In this document: one piece after another, positions 1 to 6,648 of the stretch | Layout of the letters: every line of letters begins with the position of its first letter | Numbering within the stretch: position 1 is the first letter of the stretch | DNA from: JAFAHD01 sp963772515 | Lineage (GTDB): Bacteria > Vulcanimicrobiota > Vulcanimicrobiia > Eremiobacterales > Eremiobacteraceae | Assembly (NCBI GenBank): GCA_963772515.1 | Contig: CAVYXC010000006.1 | Location: 1 to 31,301, forward strand | Direction of reading: 5' to 3' | Length of the DNA: 31,301 bases | The notes under the pieces: model-generated | What the model was told of the DNA's origin: nothing | Seen by the model: the letters and a program-made list of their open reading frames with translations, nothing else | Database searches by the model: none | Program-made: the position numbers and the translations under genes

Positions 1-585
1 ATCTGCGCCGCTTCGGGCGGTTCGATGATCTTCGCGTCTCCCCCGAAGCTGAGCGCCCAGGCGACGACCTCGCGCGGGTCGGTCACTTTGAACGCGATCT
101 GAAGCGAGCCGTCGGGCAGCTCTTTGACCGACTCTTCTGCCGGCCAGCGGCGCGCCAGGACGTCGGCGACCCGTCGCGGCGCGATCTTCACCACGACCTT
201 GCGCGGTTTGCCGGAGGTCGCGAAAATGCCAAACGAGTGGCGCAGGGTATCGTCGAGTTTTCGTTCTGCGTCGTATCCTTTGGCCGTCACTTCGTCGAGC
301 ACGGTCGGGTCGCTCATCCGGTCCAGGGCGAAGAACTTCGGGCGCTCTCCTCCTTCTTCGACGCCCCAGACGTAGATGCGACCGTTGTTATCGAACAGGT
401 CGTAGGGCACGATGTGACGCGCTGACACTGTACCGTCGGATGATCTCTTATAGGTGAAGCCGAGGATGCGCCGTTCTTGGATGGCGCGTTCGCAGGCGGA
501 GAGGTTCTCGTAGAATGCGGCGTTGACGCGCGGCTGCGGCTGCCACACGGGGAGCCGCTCCTTGACCGCTGGATCCATGCCGGCC
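1..585 (-). pseudogene. Truncated WYL-domain regulator copy (N-terminal part missing, C-terminus off the window edge)
   Basis: This stretch aligns without gaps to 2958-3542, inside the complete WYL regulator gene at 2861-3919, with about 24 mismatches by hand count (about 96% identity). In the frame of the intact gene it encodes the C-terminal two thirds, including the WYL segment with its PYDLF core. Similarity stops abruptly at 585, so roughly the first 125 residues, with the DNA-binding part, are missing. Upstream of 585 the frame stays open for a while but has no nearby ATG with a ribosome site; an internal ATG at 578 could in principle start a WYL-only protein. The last ~97 bases of the gene would lie left of the window. 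I read it as a truncated duplicate, though the frame itself looks undamaged. Confidence 0.75.
1..585 (+). repeat. Direct repeat, left copy (WYL gene segment)
   Basis: Left copy of a long direct repeat whose right copy is 2958-3542, a constant offset of 2957 with no indels. The two copies bracket a 2.4-kb cassette holding UPF0149, Uma2 and the HTH-MNT/HEPN pair. Homologous recombination between them could delete or amplify that cassette (inference). Confidence 0.85.
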
Positions 586-645
586 GGCTCATGGGCCGTC
601 TCTTTGCTAGGCCAAGGGCTCGGGCCCTTTGAAAGGTCTTGCCGA

Positions 646-1248
646 ATGGCCGACCTTGACGCACCGCTCGGGGATGATGAGCTGGCCAAGCTCGACGCAT
701 GGCTGATGTCCGAGGACTCCCCTGAGGAATGCATGGACATCTCCATGCTTCATGGCTTCATGGCCGCAGTCGTCTCCGGGCCGATGGTCATGCCGGGCGA
801 ATGGCTCCCCGTGGTTTGGGGACCGGGCGAGGGTCCGCAGTTCCGAACCGCGCGCACGGCCGAGAGGGTGCTCTCTTGGATCATGCGTTTATACAATGAA
901 GTTGCCGGGGCGCTCGCCACCGATCCGCACCGATTTGAACCGCTGCTGTACGAGAACCGCCTCGCGGATCCGCCAGTTGAGATCGCGGACGAGTGGTGCT
1001 ACGGCTACATGCGCGGGGTGAACCTGCGGCACCGCGAGTGGTCCTGGCTGCTCGACGACCCCACGCGCATGGGGCTTTTCGCACCGATCTCGGCGATGGC
1101 GTATTTCGAGGGCGAATTCAAGGCCGAGTATGACCGCGTCCACGATGATCTGGAACTGTTCGAACGGACGAAGGCGCAGATCGTGCCGTGCGTGGCGACG
1201 ATCTATCAGCTCTGGCGCGAGCGCGAGCGTCGCGCGGCCAGGTCTTGA
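646..1248 (+). CDS. UPF0149 (YecA-like) family protein
   Basis: A 200-residue protein. The N-terminal half matches the UPF0149/YecA pattern: a 'LDAWL' helix, then an acidic stretch, then 'LHGFMAAVVSGP' and 'EWLPVVWG'. Start ATG 646 is chosen because the family homology begins there and a GAAAGG ribosome site lies at 631-636; the frame is open further upstream only because it runs into the duplicated WYL segment. Many family members carry a C-terminal SEC-C zinc motif; this one ends in a basic helix and lacks it. The family's function is unknown. The start is only 60 bases from the break point of the truncated WYL copy, so its promoter must lie in that short interval or within the repeat. Confidence 0.75.
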   Translation: MADLDAPLGDDELAKLDAWLMSEDSPEECMDISMLHGFMAAVVSGPMVMPGEWLPVVWGPGEGPQFRTARTAERVLSWIMRLYNEVAGALATDPHRFEPLLYENRLADPPVEIADEWCYGYMRGVNLRHREWSWLLDDPTRMGLFAPISAMAYFEGEFKAEYDRVHDDLELFERTKAQIVPCVATIYQLWRERERRAARS

Positions 1249-1274
1249 CGAGCGGGGTTCGAGAGGGATTATCC

Positions 1275-1841
1275 ATGGGTGAGGGTACTATGTTATCAGA
1301 AATGGCGCTCACCGAACGAGACCTTGCCGAAGTCCAGGCTGTCTATCGCGACAACCGAGTCGAGCTGCGCGACGGCAAGATCATCATCATGAGCCCTTCG
1401 GGCGACTTCTCCGAGGCGGTCGCTTTCGAACTGGCCGCGCGCTTGCGTGAATGGGTGCGGCCGCGCAAGCTTGGTTTTGTTCTGACGTCAAGCGCCGGCT
1501 TTCGTCTTCCCAACGGCGACGTGATCGCTCCTGACGTGTCCTTTGTCGCGAAAGGACGCATGCGGATTCCACCGCGGCACTATGCCGACGTCGTGCCGAA
1601 CCTGGTGGTCGAGGTGAAGTCGCCCTCCGATCGCATTGCCGAGCTCGAAGAGAAGCTGACTCTCCTGCGCTCGTTTGGAGCTCAAGCCGCGTTGCTCATC
1701 GATCCGGACGAGCGAACTGTCAAGGTCGACGCCGATGGCCAGCCGCCCTCCACAATCACCGACGCGGATATGCTCGATCTTCCGGGGGTCTTGCCCGGTT
1801 GGTCCATGCCGGTTTCGGAGCTTTGGCCAGAAGAATTGTAA
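1275..1841 (+). CDS. Uma2 family (DUF820) restriction-endonuclease-like protein, copy 1
   Basis: A 188-residue protein of the Uma2 family, a PD-(D/E)XK nuclease fold abundant in cyanobacteria and other lineages with many paralogues. Visible motifs are 'APDVSFV' (Asp87) and 'VVEVKSPSD' (Glu113, Lys115), which together give the D...ExK active site, plus a typical C-terminal 'LPGWSMPVSELW'. Start ATG 1275 has AGAGGG at about 1262-1267 just upstream. The paralogue at 6649 keeps the same ribosome site and the same start position with GTG, which supports this choice over ATG 1290. Biological role of the family is not established; mobile or nuclease-derived origin is commonly suggested. Confidence 0.85.
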   Translation: MGEGTMLSEMALTERDLAEVQAVYRDNRVELRDGKIIIMSPSGDFSEAVAFELAARLREWVRPRKLGFVLTSSAGFRLPNGDVIAPDVSFVAKGRMRIPPRHYADVVPNLVVEVKSPSDRIAELEEKLTLLRSFGAQAALLIDPDERTVKVDADGQPPSTITDADMLDLPGVLPGWSMPVSELWPEEL

Positions 1842-1874
1842 ACCGGCCGAAGTCGTCCTCCCGTTGCTAAAAAG

Positions 1875-1904
1875 TTGCGTTTGTCCTATACCAAATGGTA
1901 TAAT
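1875..1904 (+). promoter_or_regulatory. Promoter of the HTH-MNT/HEPN pair, probably leaderless
   Basis: A perfect TATAAT -10 box lies at 1899-1904, with a weak TTGCGT (3 of 6) at 1875-1880, spacer 18. A transcript starting about 7 bases after the -10 would begin at ATG 1912, giving a leaderless mRNA. No Shine-Dalgarno sequence precedes 1906 or 1912, which fits. Confidence 0.55.
1887..1902. promoter_or_regulatory. Inverted repeat overlapping the -10 box: candidate operator
   Basis: Perfect 7-bp arms TATACCA / TGGTATA are separated by AA. The right arm overlaps the TATAAT box at 1899-1904. The downstream protein has an N-terminal XRE-type helix-turn-helix, so autorepression at this site is the obvious reading (inference). 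Confidence 0.6.
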
Positions 1905-1911
1905 CATGCCG

Positions 1912-2457
1912 ATGAAGCGCCGATCCCTTGGCCGAGTCGTCGGAAACGTCGTGCGCCGCGAACTGTTGGCCAAGCACATGAGCCAAAACGAGTTGGCGCG
2001 CCGGGCCGGCGTATCGCAACCCGCTATTTCGCGTCTTATCGCAGGGCAGCGTGCCGACCCTAGCAGTGAGCTGCTTGTTGCCATCGCAGACGGCTTGGAC
2101 CTATCTCTTGGGCAGCTGGTCGAACGCATCGCAAGCCCCGGTCCGTCCGCGAATCGGCCCGCGGCGTTACAAGAATACATCGCCCGCGCGCGTGCCAACA
2201 AAGCGCAATTGCGACGCGAGGGCGTCGACCATTTGGCGATCTTCGGTTCGGTGGCGCGTGGCGAACAGCGACCCAATAGCGACATCGATGTGCTCATCGA
2301 CCTGCGGCCGGATCGCCGATACACGTTATTCGATCTTGGAGGCATATCCGAATCGCTCCGCACGCTTTTCGAGCGCGATGTGGACATGGTACGAAGAGAC
2401 CAAGTCTACCCGCTTTTGCGCAAGCGCATAATCAGCGAAGCGGTTCGTGCGTTCTAA
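1912..2457 (+). CDS. XRE-type HTH fused to MNT nucleotidyltransferase (MntA-like antitoxin)
   Basis: A 181-residue two-domain protein. Residues about 10-72 form an XRE-type helix-turn-helix ('MSQNELARRAGVSQPAISRL'); residues about 100-181 form a minimal nucleotidyltransferase with the GSx10DxD signature (Gly112, Ser113, Asp124, Asp126) and a third acidic site in 'DVDMV'. In MntA-HepT systems the MNT protein is the antitoxin and adenylylates the HEPN toxin; here it probably also regulates the operon through the fused HTH. ATG 1906, six bases upstream in frame, is an alternative start; 1912 fits the -10 position. The stop overlaps the HEPN gene by 11 bases. Confidence 0.85.
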   Translation: MKRRSLGRVVGNVVRRELLAKHMSQNELARRAGVSQPAISRLIAGQRADPSSELLVAIADGLDLSLGQLVERIASPGPSANRPAALQEYIARARANKAQLRREGVDHLAIFGSVARGEQRPNSDIDVLIDLRPDRRYTLFDLGGISESLRTLFERDVDMVRRDQVYPLLRKRIISEAVRAF

Positions 2458-2848
2458 GAATCCGCTCCATCACCTTGACCTCATCCTCGAACGCATCGAG
2501 GCGATTGAGGGATTTGCGGCCGGTTCGAGCCGGGCTCGCTTCGCGGCCGACCTCCGTTCACTGTACGCCACCGTGTACGCACTCCAAGGCATCTCCGAAG
2601 CGGTACGTCAACTTCCGGACGAGATGCTCGCTAGGCATCCGCAGATACCCTGGGGCGCGATCAAAGGGGCGGGTAATGTCTATAGACATGACTATGAAAA
2701 ACTCGACCCGAATATCATCTGGGAAACGATCGTCAGCGGACTACCCCCGTTGAAAAAGGTCATCCAAGAAGAACGCACGCAAGCACGCGCGCGCGGCAAG
2801 CATGCGCGCGAGGGCGGGCGCAAAAGCGCGGGCCGGCCAACGGGTTAG
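2447..2848 (+). CDS. HEPN/DUF86 (HepT-like) toxin partner
   Basis: A 133-residue helical protein starting at GTG 2447 inside the end of the HTH-MNT gene, the usual tight arrangement of MNT-HEPN pairs. The HEPN core is visible as 'GAGNVYRHDYEKLDPNIIW' with His81-Asp82-Tyr83. In classical HepT the RNase motif is R-x4-6-H-x-Y; at the expected Arg position this protein has Gly76, while Arg80 directly precedes the His. Such 'RHxY' variants look familiar in DUF86 proteins, but catalytic activity cannot be assumed. The C-terminal ~25 residues are very rich in Arg, Lys and Gly and look disordered, possibly RNA-contacting. Probable toxin of the pair. Confidence 0.8.
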   Translation: MRSKNPLHHLDLILERIEAIEGFAAGSSRARFAADLRSLYATVYALQGISEAVRQLPDEMLARHPQIPWGAIKGAGNVYRHDYEKLDPNIIWETIVSGLPPLKKVIQEERTQARARGKHAREGGRKSAGRPTG

Positions 2849-2860
2849 TCCCCAGAGCCC

Positions 2861-3919
2861 CTAGTCTCCCCATTCGAAGCGCAAGAGGCGCTCATCGACC
2901 GGCACGTTCTTCGCCCAGTCGTGTTCTCTTAGAATGGCTTCGGCGAATTGGCGTGCCATCTGCGCCGCTTCGGGCGGTTCGATGATCTTTGCATCGCCGC
3001 CGAAGCTGAGCGCCCAGGCGACGACCTCTCTTGGATCGGTCACTTTGAACGCGATCTGCAGCGAGCCGTCGGGCAGCTCTTTGACCGACTCTTCTGCCGG
3101 CCAGCGGCGTGCCAGCACGTCGGCGACCCGTCGTGGGGCGATCTTCACCAGGACCTTGCGCGGTTTGCCGGAGGTCGCGAAAATGCCAAACGAGTGGCGC
3201 AGGGTATCGTCGAGTTTTCGTTCTTCGTCGTATCCTTTGGCCGTCACTTCGTCGAGCACGTGCGGATCGCTCATGCGGTCCAGGGCGAAGAACTTCGGGC
3301 GCTCTCCGCCTTCTTCGACACCCCAGACGTAGATGCGACCGTTGTTATCGAACAGATCGTAGGGCACGATGTGACGCGCTGACACTGTACCGTCGGATGA
3401 TCTCTTATAGGTGAAGCCGAGGATGCGCCGCTCTTGGATGGCGTGTTCGCAGGCGGAGAGGTTCTCGTAGAATGCGGCGTTGACGCGCGGCTGCGGCTGC
3501 CACACGGGGAGCCGCTCCTTGACCGCTGGATCCATGCCGGCCAGCTGCGATTCCCATTGTTCGAATTGGGGGCCGAGCGTTTCCATGAACGGCGATCCCA
3601 TGCGCAGCAGATCGATCCGCAGGCGGACCAGGATCTCGCGTTTGCGCGGATCCATCTTCGTTGCCCGGCCGAGTGTCCAGGTTTTTGGGACGGTGTGCGT
3701 TTTCGTCTTGGGGTTGTATCTGAGGCGCGCGCCCCAGGCCGCGAGCTCTTTCTTGTAGCGCTTCCAGGTGCTGTCGCTGAGGCTGCTCCGGCCAAGGATT
3801 CTTGCGGCTTGCTGCTTGGTGATCTGGCGGTCTATGTTCAGCCGGATCAGGAGATGGCGTATCCCTGAGGCTTTGGCCCTGGCCTTGCCGTTCGCGTTCG
3901 CGTTTGGGTCGTTCTTCAT
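2861..3919 (-). CDS. WYL-domain transcriptional regulator
   Basis: A 352-residue protein. Residues about 20-60 look like a helix-turn-helix region, the middle is helical, and residues about 160-235 form the WYL domain ('VPYDLF' followed by 'GRIYVWGVEEG'), with a WCX-like C-terminal extension ending near 345. WYL regulators sense nucleic-acid-derived or nucleotide ligands and often control phage-defence and stress operons. Start ATG 3919 gives the only full-length reading; no clear Shine-Dalgarno sequence is seen. It is divergent from the operon starting at 4069 and convergent, 12 bases apart, with the HEPN gene. Part of the gene (2958-3542) is duplicated at the left edge of the window. Confidence 0.85.
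   Translation of the reverse strand: MKNDPNANANGKARAKASGIRHLLIRLNIDRQITKQQAARILGRSSLSDSTWKRYKKELAAWGARLRYNPKTKTHTVPKTWTLGRATKMDPRKREILVRLRIDLLRMGSPFMETLGPQFEQWESQLAGMDPAVKERLPVWQPQPRVNAAFYENLSACEHAIQERRILGFTYKRSSDGTVSARHIVPYDLFDNNGRIYVWGVEEGGERPKFFALDRMSDPHVLDEVTAKGYDEERKLDDTLRHSFGIFATSGKPRKVLVKIAPRRVADVLARRWPAEESVKELPDGSLQIAFKVTDPREVVAWALSFGGDAKIIEPPEAAQMARQFAEAILREHDWAKNVPVDERLLRFEWGD
2958..3542 (+). repeat. Direct repeat, right copy (inside the intact WYL gene)
   Basis: Partner of the repeat at 1-585. The right boundary at 3542 is internal to the WYL coding region, so the intact gene is the likely donor and the left copy the truncated product (inference). Confidence 0.85.
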
Positions 3920-4068
3920 CGTCTATTGGCCATGCTTAGTGGGCCAGATTCTGACCCGGTCATTTTTGGGCCGAATTACGTGGGTCGCCGCCTTGCGATA
4001 TGATTGGTTCGGTTCGGAGGGTTTTGGGCTTGGGGGTTCTGGCTGGTTCGATTCTGTGGAGGTGAACG
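3920..4068. promoter_or_regulatory. Divergent intergenic region between WYL regulator and wHTH/YbjN operon
   Basis: This 149-base region must hold promoters for both directions. A short perfect palindrome TGACC-C-GGTCA lies at 3952-3962, a possible operator for the WYL protein. A strong GGAGGTGA ribosome site at 4058-4065 serves the plus-strand gene. I see no convincing -35/-10 pair. Confidence 0.4.
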
Positions 4069-4899
4069 GTGAACATTCCGACTTCTCGAGATCTGCTCCA
4101 TCCGATGTTGCTTGTGGCGCGCGAGCATCCGCGCGTGTCCGAGGGCGAGCTGCATCACTTTTTGGCGTTTCAGTTCGGTTTGTATGAGGGTTCGCCGGCG
4201 GTGGGTGGGCCGGGTGATCTGCGGCGTTTTGCCTGTCGGGTGCGGGTGGCGCGGCGGGCTTTGTTGCGCCATGGGTTGTTGGTGTGTGGGGGTGGGGATG
4301 CTTTGATTTTGACGCCGCAAGGCGAGGCGTATCTGGAGACCGGGTGGCTGCGCGCCGGTGAGAGCGAGGGTGCTTCTGTCGGGGCGGCCGGTGCTCGTGG
4401 TGTTTCGGTGCCGGTTTTGGGGTCTGGTGGCGGACCGGCCTCCGCTGGTCCGGCGGCCGACGAGGAGCCGGCGCTCGATCTGAAGGCGCTGCTGGACGAG
4501 GCGAAGTTCGAGAGCGTTACGATGGGGGACGGGCGCTTTTCCGTGCCGTTCTCGGCCCGGCTGCGGACGTGGCTGGTGGATGTATATGCCAATAAGGAGT
4601 GGTTCTCGCTGCACGCCCACGTGATGCGGCTGCCGAAGAATCCGGCTCGGCGGGCTGTCGTGTTGGATGCGATGGCTGCGTTGAACTTCCGCGTGCCTCT
4701 GTGCAAGTTCTCGGTGGTGCGGGGCGCGGTGATACTGGAGCTCGAGTATCGGACCGAGCACGTCGACGCCGATGTGGCTGGCAACCTGATCCGGATGTTC
4801 GTGCAGATCGCCGAGAGGGAATATGGCGGTCTGATGCGCGCGCGGTCGGGCGATCCCAAGCTGCAAAGCGTGGACGATGCGTTCAAGAGGTCGGCGTGA
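4069..4899 (+). CDS. Mrr_N-type winged helix fused to YbjN-like domain
   Basis: A 276-residue protein. Residues about 8-92 match the N-terminal winged helix of Mrr-type restriction enzymes: 'HPMLLVAREHPRVSEGELHH', then an Arg-rich helix ('RVRVARRALLRHGLL') and 'LTPQGEAYLE'. A Gly/Ala-rich linker (about 95-130) leads to a C-terminal domain (about 132-270) that resembles YbjN/type III secretion chaperone-like folds ('DAMAALNFRVPLCKFSVVRG', then 'LELEYRTEHVDADVAGNLI'). No Mrr nuclease domain follows. Start GTG 4069 sits 3 bases after GGAGGTGA. It heads an operon divergent from the WYL regulator; its stop overlaps the next start. Domain names rest on pattern recognition. Confidence 0.6.
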   Translation: MNIPTSRDLLHPMLLVAREHPRVSEGELHHFLAFQFGLYEGSPAVGGPGDLRRFACRVRVARRALLRHGLLVCGGGDALILTPQGEAYLETGWLRAGESEGASVGAAGARGVSVPVLGSGGGPASAGPAADEEPALDLKALLDEAKFESVTMGDGRFSVPFSARLRTWLVDVYANKEWFSLHAHVMRLPKNPARRAVVLDAMAALNFRVPLCKFSVVRGAVILELEYRTEHVDADVAGNLIRMFVQIAEREYGGLMRARSGDPKLQSVDDAFKRSA

Positions 4900-5249
4900 T
4901 GGCGCAGGTTGCGGTTGCCGACTCTTTTGCGGCTTCGCGGTGGGCTGAGGATCGGCTGATCTTCAGGCCGCACGCGCTGGTGCGCTATATCGAGCGTTAT
5001 GTAGATGGGCCCTTCGTTCGCTCCCTGCGGCGTGGTGGTTTGACTGATGCCGGGATTCTGACGGCACTGAGGCTGGTGTACGAGGACGAGCTGGCCTCGT
5101 TCGAGTCGCGATTCGAGCGCGTCTATGAGGGCCGATCGTGCGAGTGCCGCAATGTCACGAATGGCATCTCGTATCGGTTGCATCTGGGCCAGGTGCGGGT
5201 CGTGGTGTGCTGCGGCGTCTGCATCACGACGCTGCCCGTTATGCAATGA
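4899..5249 (+). CDS. Small Cys-containing protein, possibly DUF4258/BrnT-like
   Basis: A 116-residue protein whose ATG shares a base with the preceding stop (TGATG), so translation is probably coupled. The pattern 'HALVRYIERYV' near the N-terminus, a helical middle, and a C-terminal beta section ending 'GQVRVVVCCGVCITTLP' recalls the DUF4258/BrnT/RelE-like small-toxin layout, but the match is loose. Five cysteines cluster in the last 40 residues (CxC, CC and C), which could bind a metal. It is sandwiched between a wHTH/YbjN protein and a CPBP protease in one operon. Function unknown. Confidence 0.55.
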   Translation: MAQVAVADSFAASRWAEDRLIFRPHALVRYIERYVDGPFVRSLRRGGLTDAGILTALRLVYEDELASFESRFERVYEGRSCECRNVTNGISYRLHLGQVRVVVCCGVCITTLPVMQ

Positions 5250-6073
5250 TGATCGCCGTACGACCGAGCTTCAATGGAGTTACTCGGCCGGTCCCGATGG
5301 CTCGCCGGCCGTTGGGACGTCGTCTGTTATCGGCCGTGTGGGCGCATGGGCTCGCACCGCAGTTCGCGCCTCAAGCCTGGCGTCTTGGCGGCTTCTTCGG
5401 CGTCGCCGTTATCACGTACGCCGTGTTCCTTTGGTCTCCATGGCTCGCTGGGATCGTCGTGCTCGTCGCACACGCCGTGGTACCGGGGCTGAGTCATTTG
5501 CCGGATTCGACCCTTGTGATGCTGTTGGTGCTGTTTCGAGCTCTCGCGACGGTTGGCACCGCGCTCTGGTTGTGCCAGCTCTTGCCGGCGACCTCGGCGA
5601 CGTTTGGTTTCGTAAAGCCGCGATTGTCGCAGTTCTGGTATGCGGCCGCAGCGTGGTTGCTCACCTTTGCCGCCGCTTGGGCGATTCCGGTCAAGGTCGA
5701 CGCGTCAGATCCCGCATATCAGGCATCGGCCGCAGTCTTCTACTCTCACCATATGGGCGCGATCGACTACTGCAGCGACATCATCGACACGGCTGTCGCA
5801 ACGCCGATCGTCGAGGAGACGATGTTTCGCGGACTTCTCTTCGCCGCATTAGCTCAGTGGTTGCCGGCCTGGCTCGCCGCCGTGATCAGCAGCTTGGTCT
5901 TCGCGCTGTGGCATCAAGAGCCGTACCGGATCCTGCCCTTAACGGTCATGGGCCTGGGCTTTGCCTACATCTACTATCGCAGCGGCACCTTATGGGCGCC
6001 GATCGCGGCGCACGCATTCAACAATTGGTTCGTCGTCAGCTGGACTTATCTGGCTGTCAGCCTCGGTCGATAG
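5246..6073 (+). CDS. CPBP family intramembrane metalloprotease
   Basis: A 275-residue integral membrane protein with about seven hydrophobic segments. All CPBP (Abi/CAAX-protease-like, Rce1 fold) motifs are present: 'EETMFRG' (Glu190, Glu191, Arg195), 'FALWHQ' (His223) and 'HAFNN' (His256, Asn260). ATG 5246 overlaps the preceding stop as ATGA; ATG 5249 and ATG 5297 are alternatives. Members process prenylated proteins, mature peptides, or act in bacteriocin immunity and defence. Being translationally coupled to two small soluble proteins suggests it acts with them, possibly cutting one of them or a membrane partner (inference). Confidence 0.85.
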   Translation: MMIAVRPSFNGVTRPVPMARRPLGRRLLSAVWAHGLAPQFAPQAWRLGGFFGVAVITYAVFLWSPWLAGIVVLVAHAVVPGLSHLPDSTLVMLLVLFRALATVGTALWLCQLLPATSATFGFVKPRLSQFWYAAAAWLLTFAAAWAIPVKVDASDPAYQASAAVFYSHHMGAIDYCSDIIDTAVATPIVEETMFRGLLFAALAQWLPAWLAAVISSLVFALWHQEPYRILPLTVMGLGFAYIYYRSGTLWAPIAAHAFNNWFVVSWTYLAVSLGR

Positions 6074-6086
6074 CCACCCTCTTGTA

Positions 6087-6115
6087 TAGACAGAGTTGTA
6101 TGTATGTGTTAGTAT
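6087..6115 (+). promoter_or_regulatory. Promoter of the BrnA-like gene, probably leaderless
   Basis: TAGACA at 6087-6092 (5 of 6 to consensus), a 17-base spacer and TAGTAT at 6110-6115 form a good sigma-70-type promoter. ATG 6123 lies 7 bases after the -10, the same geometry as ATG 1912 after its -10. No ribosome site precedes the gene, so the mRNA is probably leaderless. Confidence 0.55.
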
Positions 6116-6122
6116 GCCCACT

Positions 6123-6437
6123 ATGGCGCGCAAACTTTCAAGAACGAAGGGCAAGCAAACTCGCGTGAGAGCCGAGGGTATCAAGCTGACGCCGCGGCTG
6201 ATCTCGGAGCTGACAATGGTCAATCGTCCGGACAACGAGATTGATTTTTCGGATGCGCCGGCCGTCACGGATTTTACAGGAGCGGTACGCGGCCGCTTCT
6301 ATCGTCCTGTGAAGCGGAGTATCAGCATCCGTCTTGACGCTGACGTGCTCGCCTGGATCCAGTCCCAGGGGGGACCGTATCAGACGCGGATCAATGCCAT
6401 TCTGCGCGAGATCATGGAGCGTAGCGTAGGCAAATGA
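6123..6437 (+). CDS. brnA: BrnA-type antitoxin (DUF4415)
   Basis: A 104-residue protein with the BrnA C-terminal signature 'ISIRLDADVLAWIQSQGG' followed by 'YQTRINAILREIM', a ribbon-helix-helix-like DNA-binding unit, preceded by the usual 'DFTGAVRGRFYRPVK' segment. The basic N-terminus 'MARKLSRTKGKQ' is lineage-specific. BrnA normally follows a brnT toxin gene directly, neutralises it and represses the operon. No BrnT lies immediately upstream; the CPBP gene ends 50 bases before. The small protein at 4899-5249 is the only toxin-like candidate nearby. ATG 6114 is an alternative start, but 6123 fits the promoter. Confidence 0.8.
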   Translation: MARKLSRTKGKQTRVRAEGIKLTPRLISELTMVNRPDNEIDFSDAPAVTDFTGAVRGRFYRPVKRSISIRLDADVLAWIQSQGGPYQTRINAILREIMERSVGK

Positions 6438-6456
6438 GAAGTACACGTATGGCCTG

Positions 6457-6615
6457 ATGCTGTGGCTTGTAGTCGGTATCGTGGCCGCGATTATCTTCTT
6501 CATGCTGCGCGGTGTGTCTAGCGGTCCGCCGGCGGCGGTAAATCCAAATGCAAATAATCCAGATGCGCTCGGAGCGGACCTCGACCCTGAGGGCGACGAG
6601 CCCGAAGGGTACTAA
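6457..6615 (+). CDS. Small single-pass membrane protein, 52 residues
   Basis: Starts at ATG 6457, 20 bases after the BrnA stop. Residues 2-17 form one transmembrane helix ('LWLVVGIVAAIIFFML'), then a short basic turn, then a Pro/Asn/Asp/Glu-rich tail ending 'EPEGY'. The hydrophobic-then-acidic layout and clean stop suggest a real small protein. The ribosome site is poor: GAGAAG lies 15 bases upstream, so coupling to brnA is possible. I do not recognise a family. Confidence 0.4.
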   Translation: MLWLVVGIVAAIIFFMLRGVSSGPPAAVNPNANNPDALGADLDPEGDEPEGY

Positions 6616-6648
6616 GCTTGACGTGTAGAGCTTCGGGAGGGAATACGC

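Noticed and set aside
1488..2387. Minus-strand frame of about 299 codons across the Uma2 and HTH-MNT genes
   Set aside because: Antisense shadow without domain features; the opposite strand encodes two recognised families.
3940..3975. Resemblance of the segment with GGGCC repeats and a TGACC/GGTCA palindrome to an insertion-sequence end
   Set aside because: No transposase, no second end and no target duplication are visible; kept only as a possible operator.
3976..5246. Two long minus-strand frames opposite the wHTH/YbjN operon
   Set aside because: They are antisense shadows rich in His, Arg and Pro; the plus-strand genes have ribosome sites, coupled overlaps and domain patterns.
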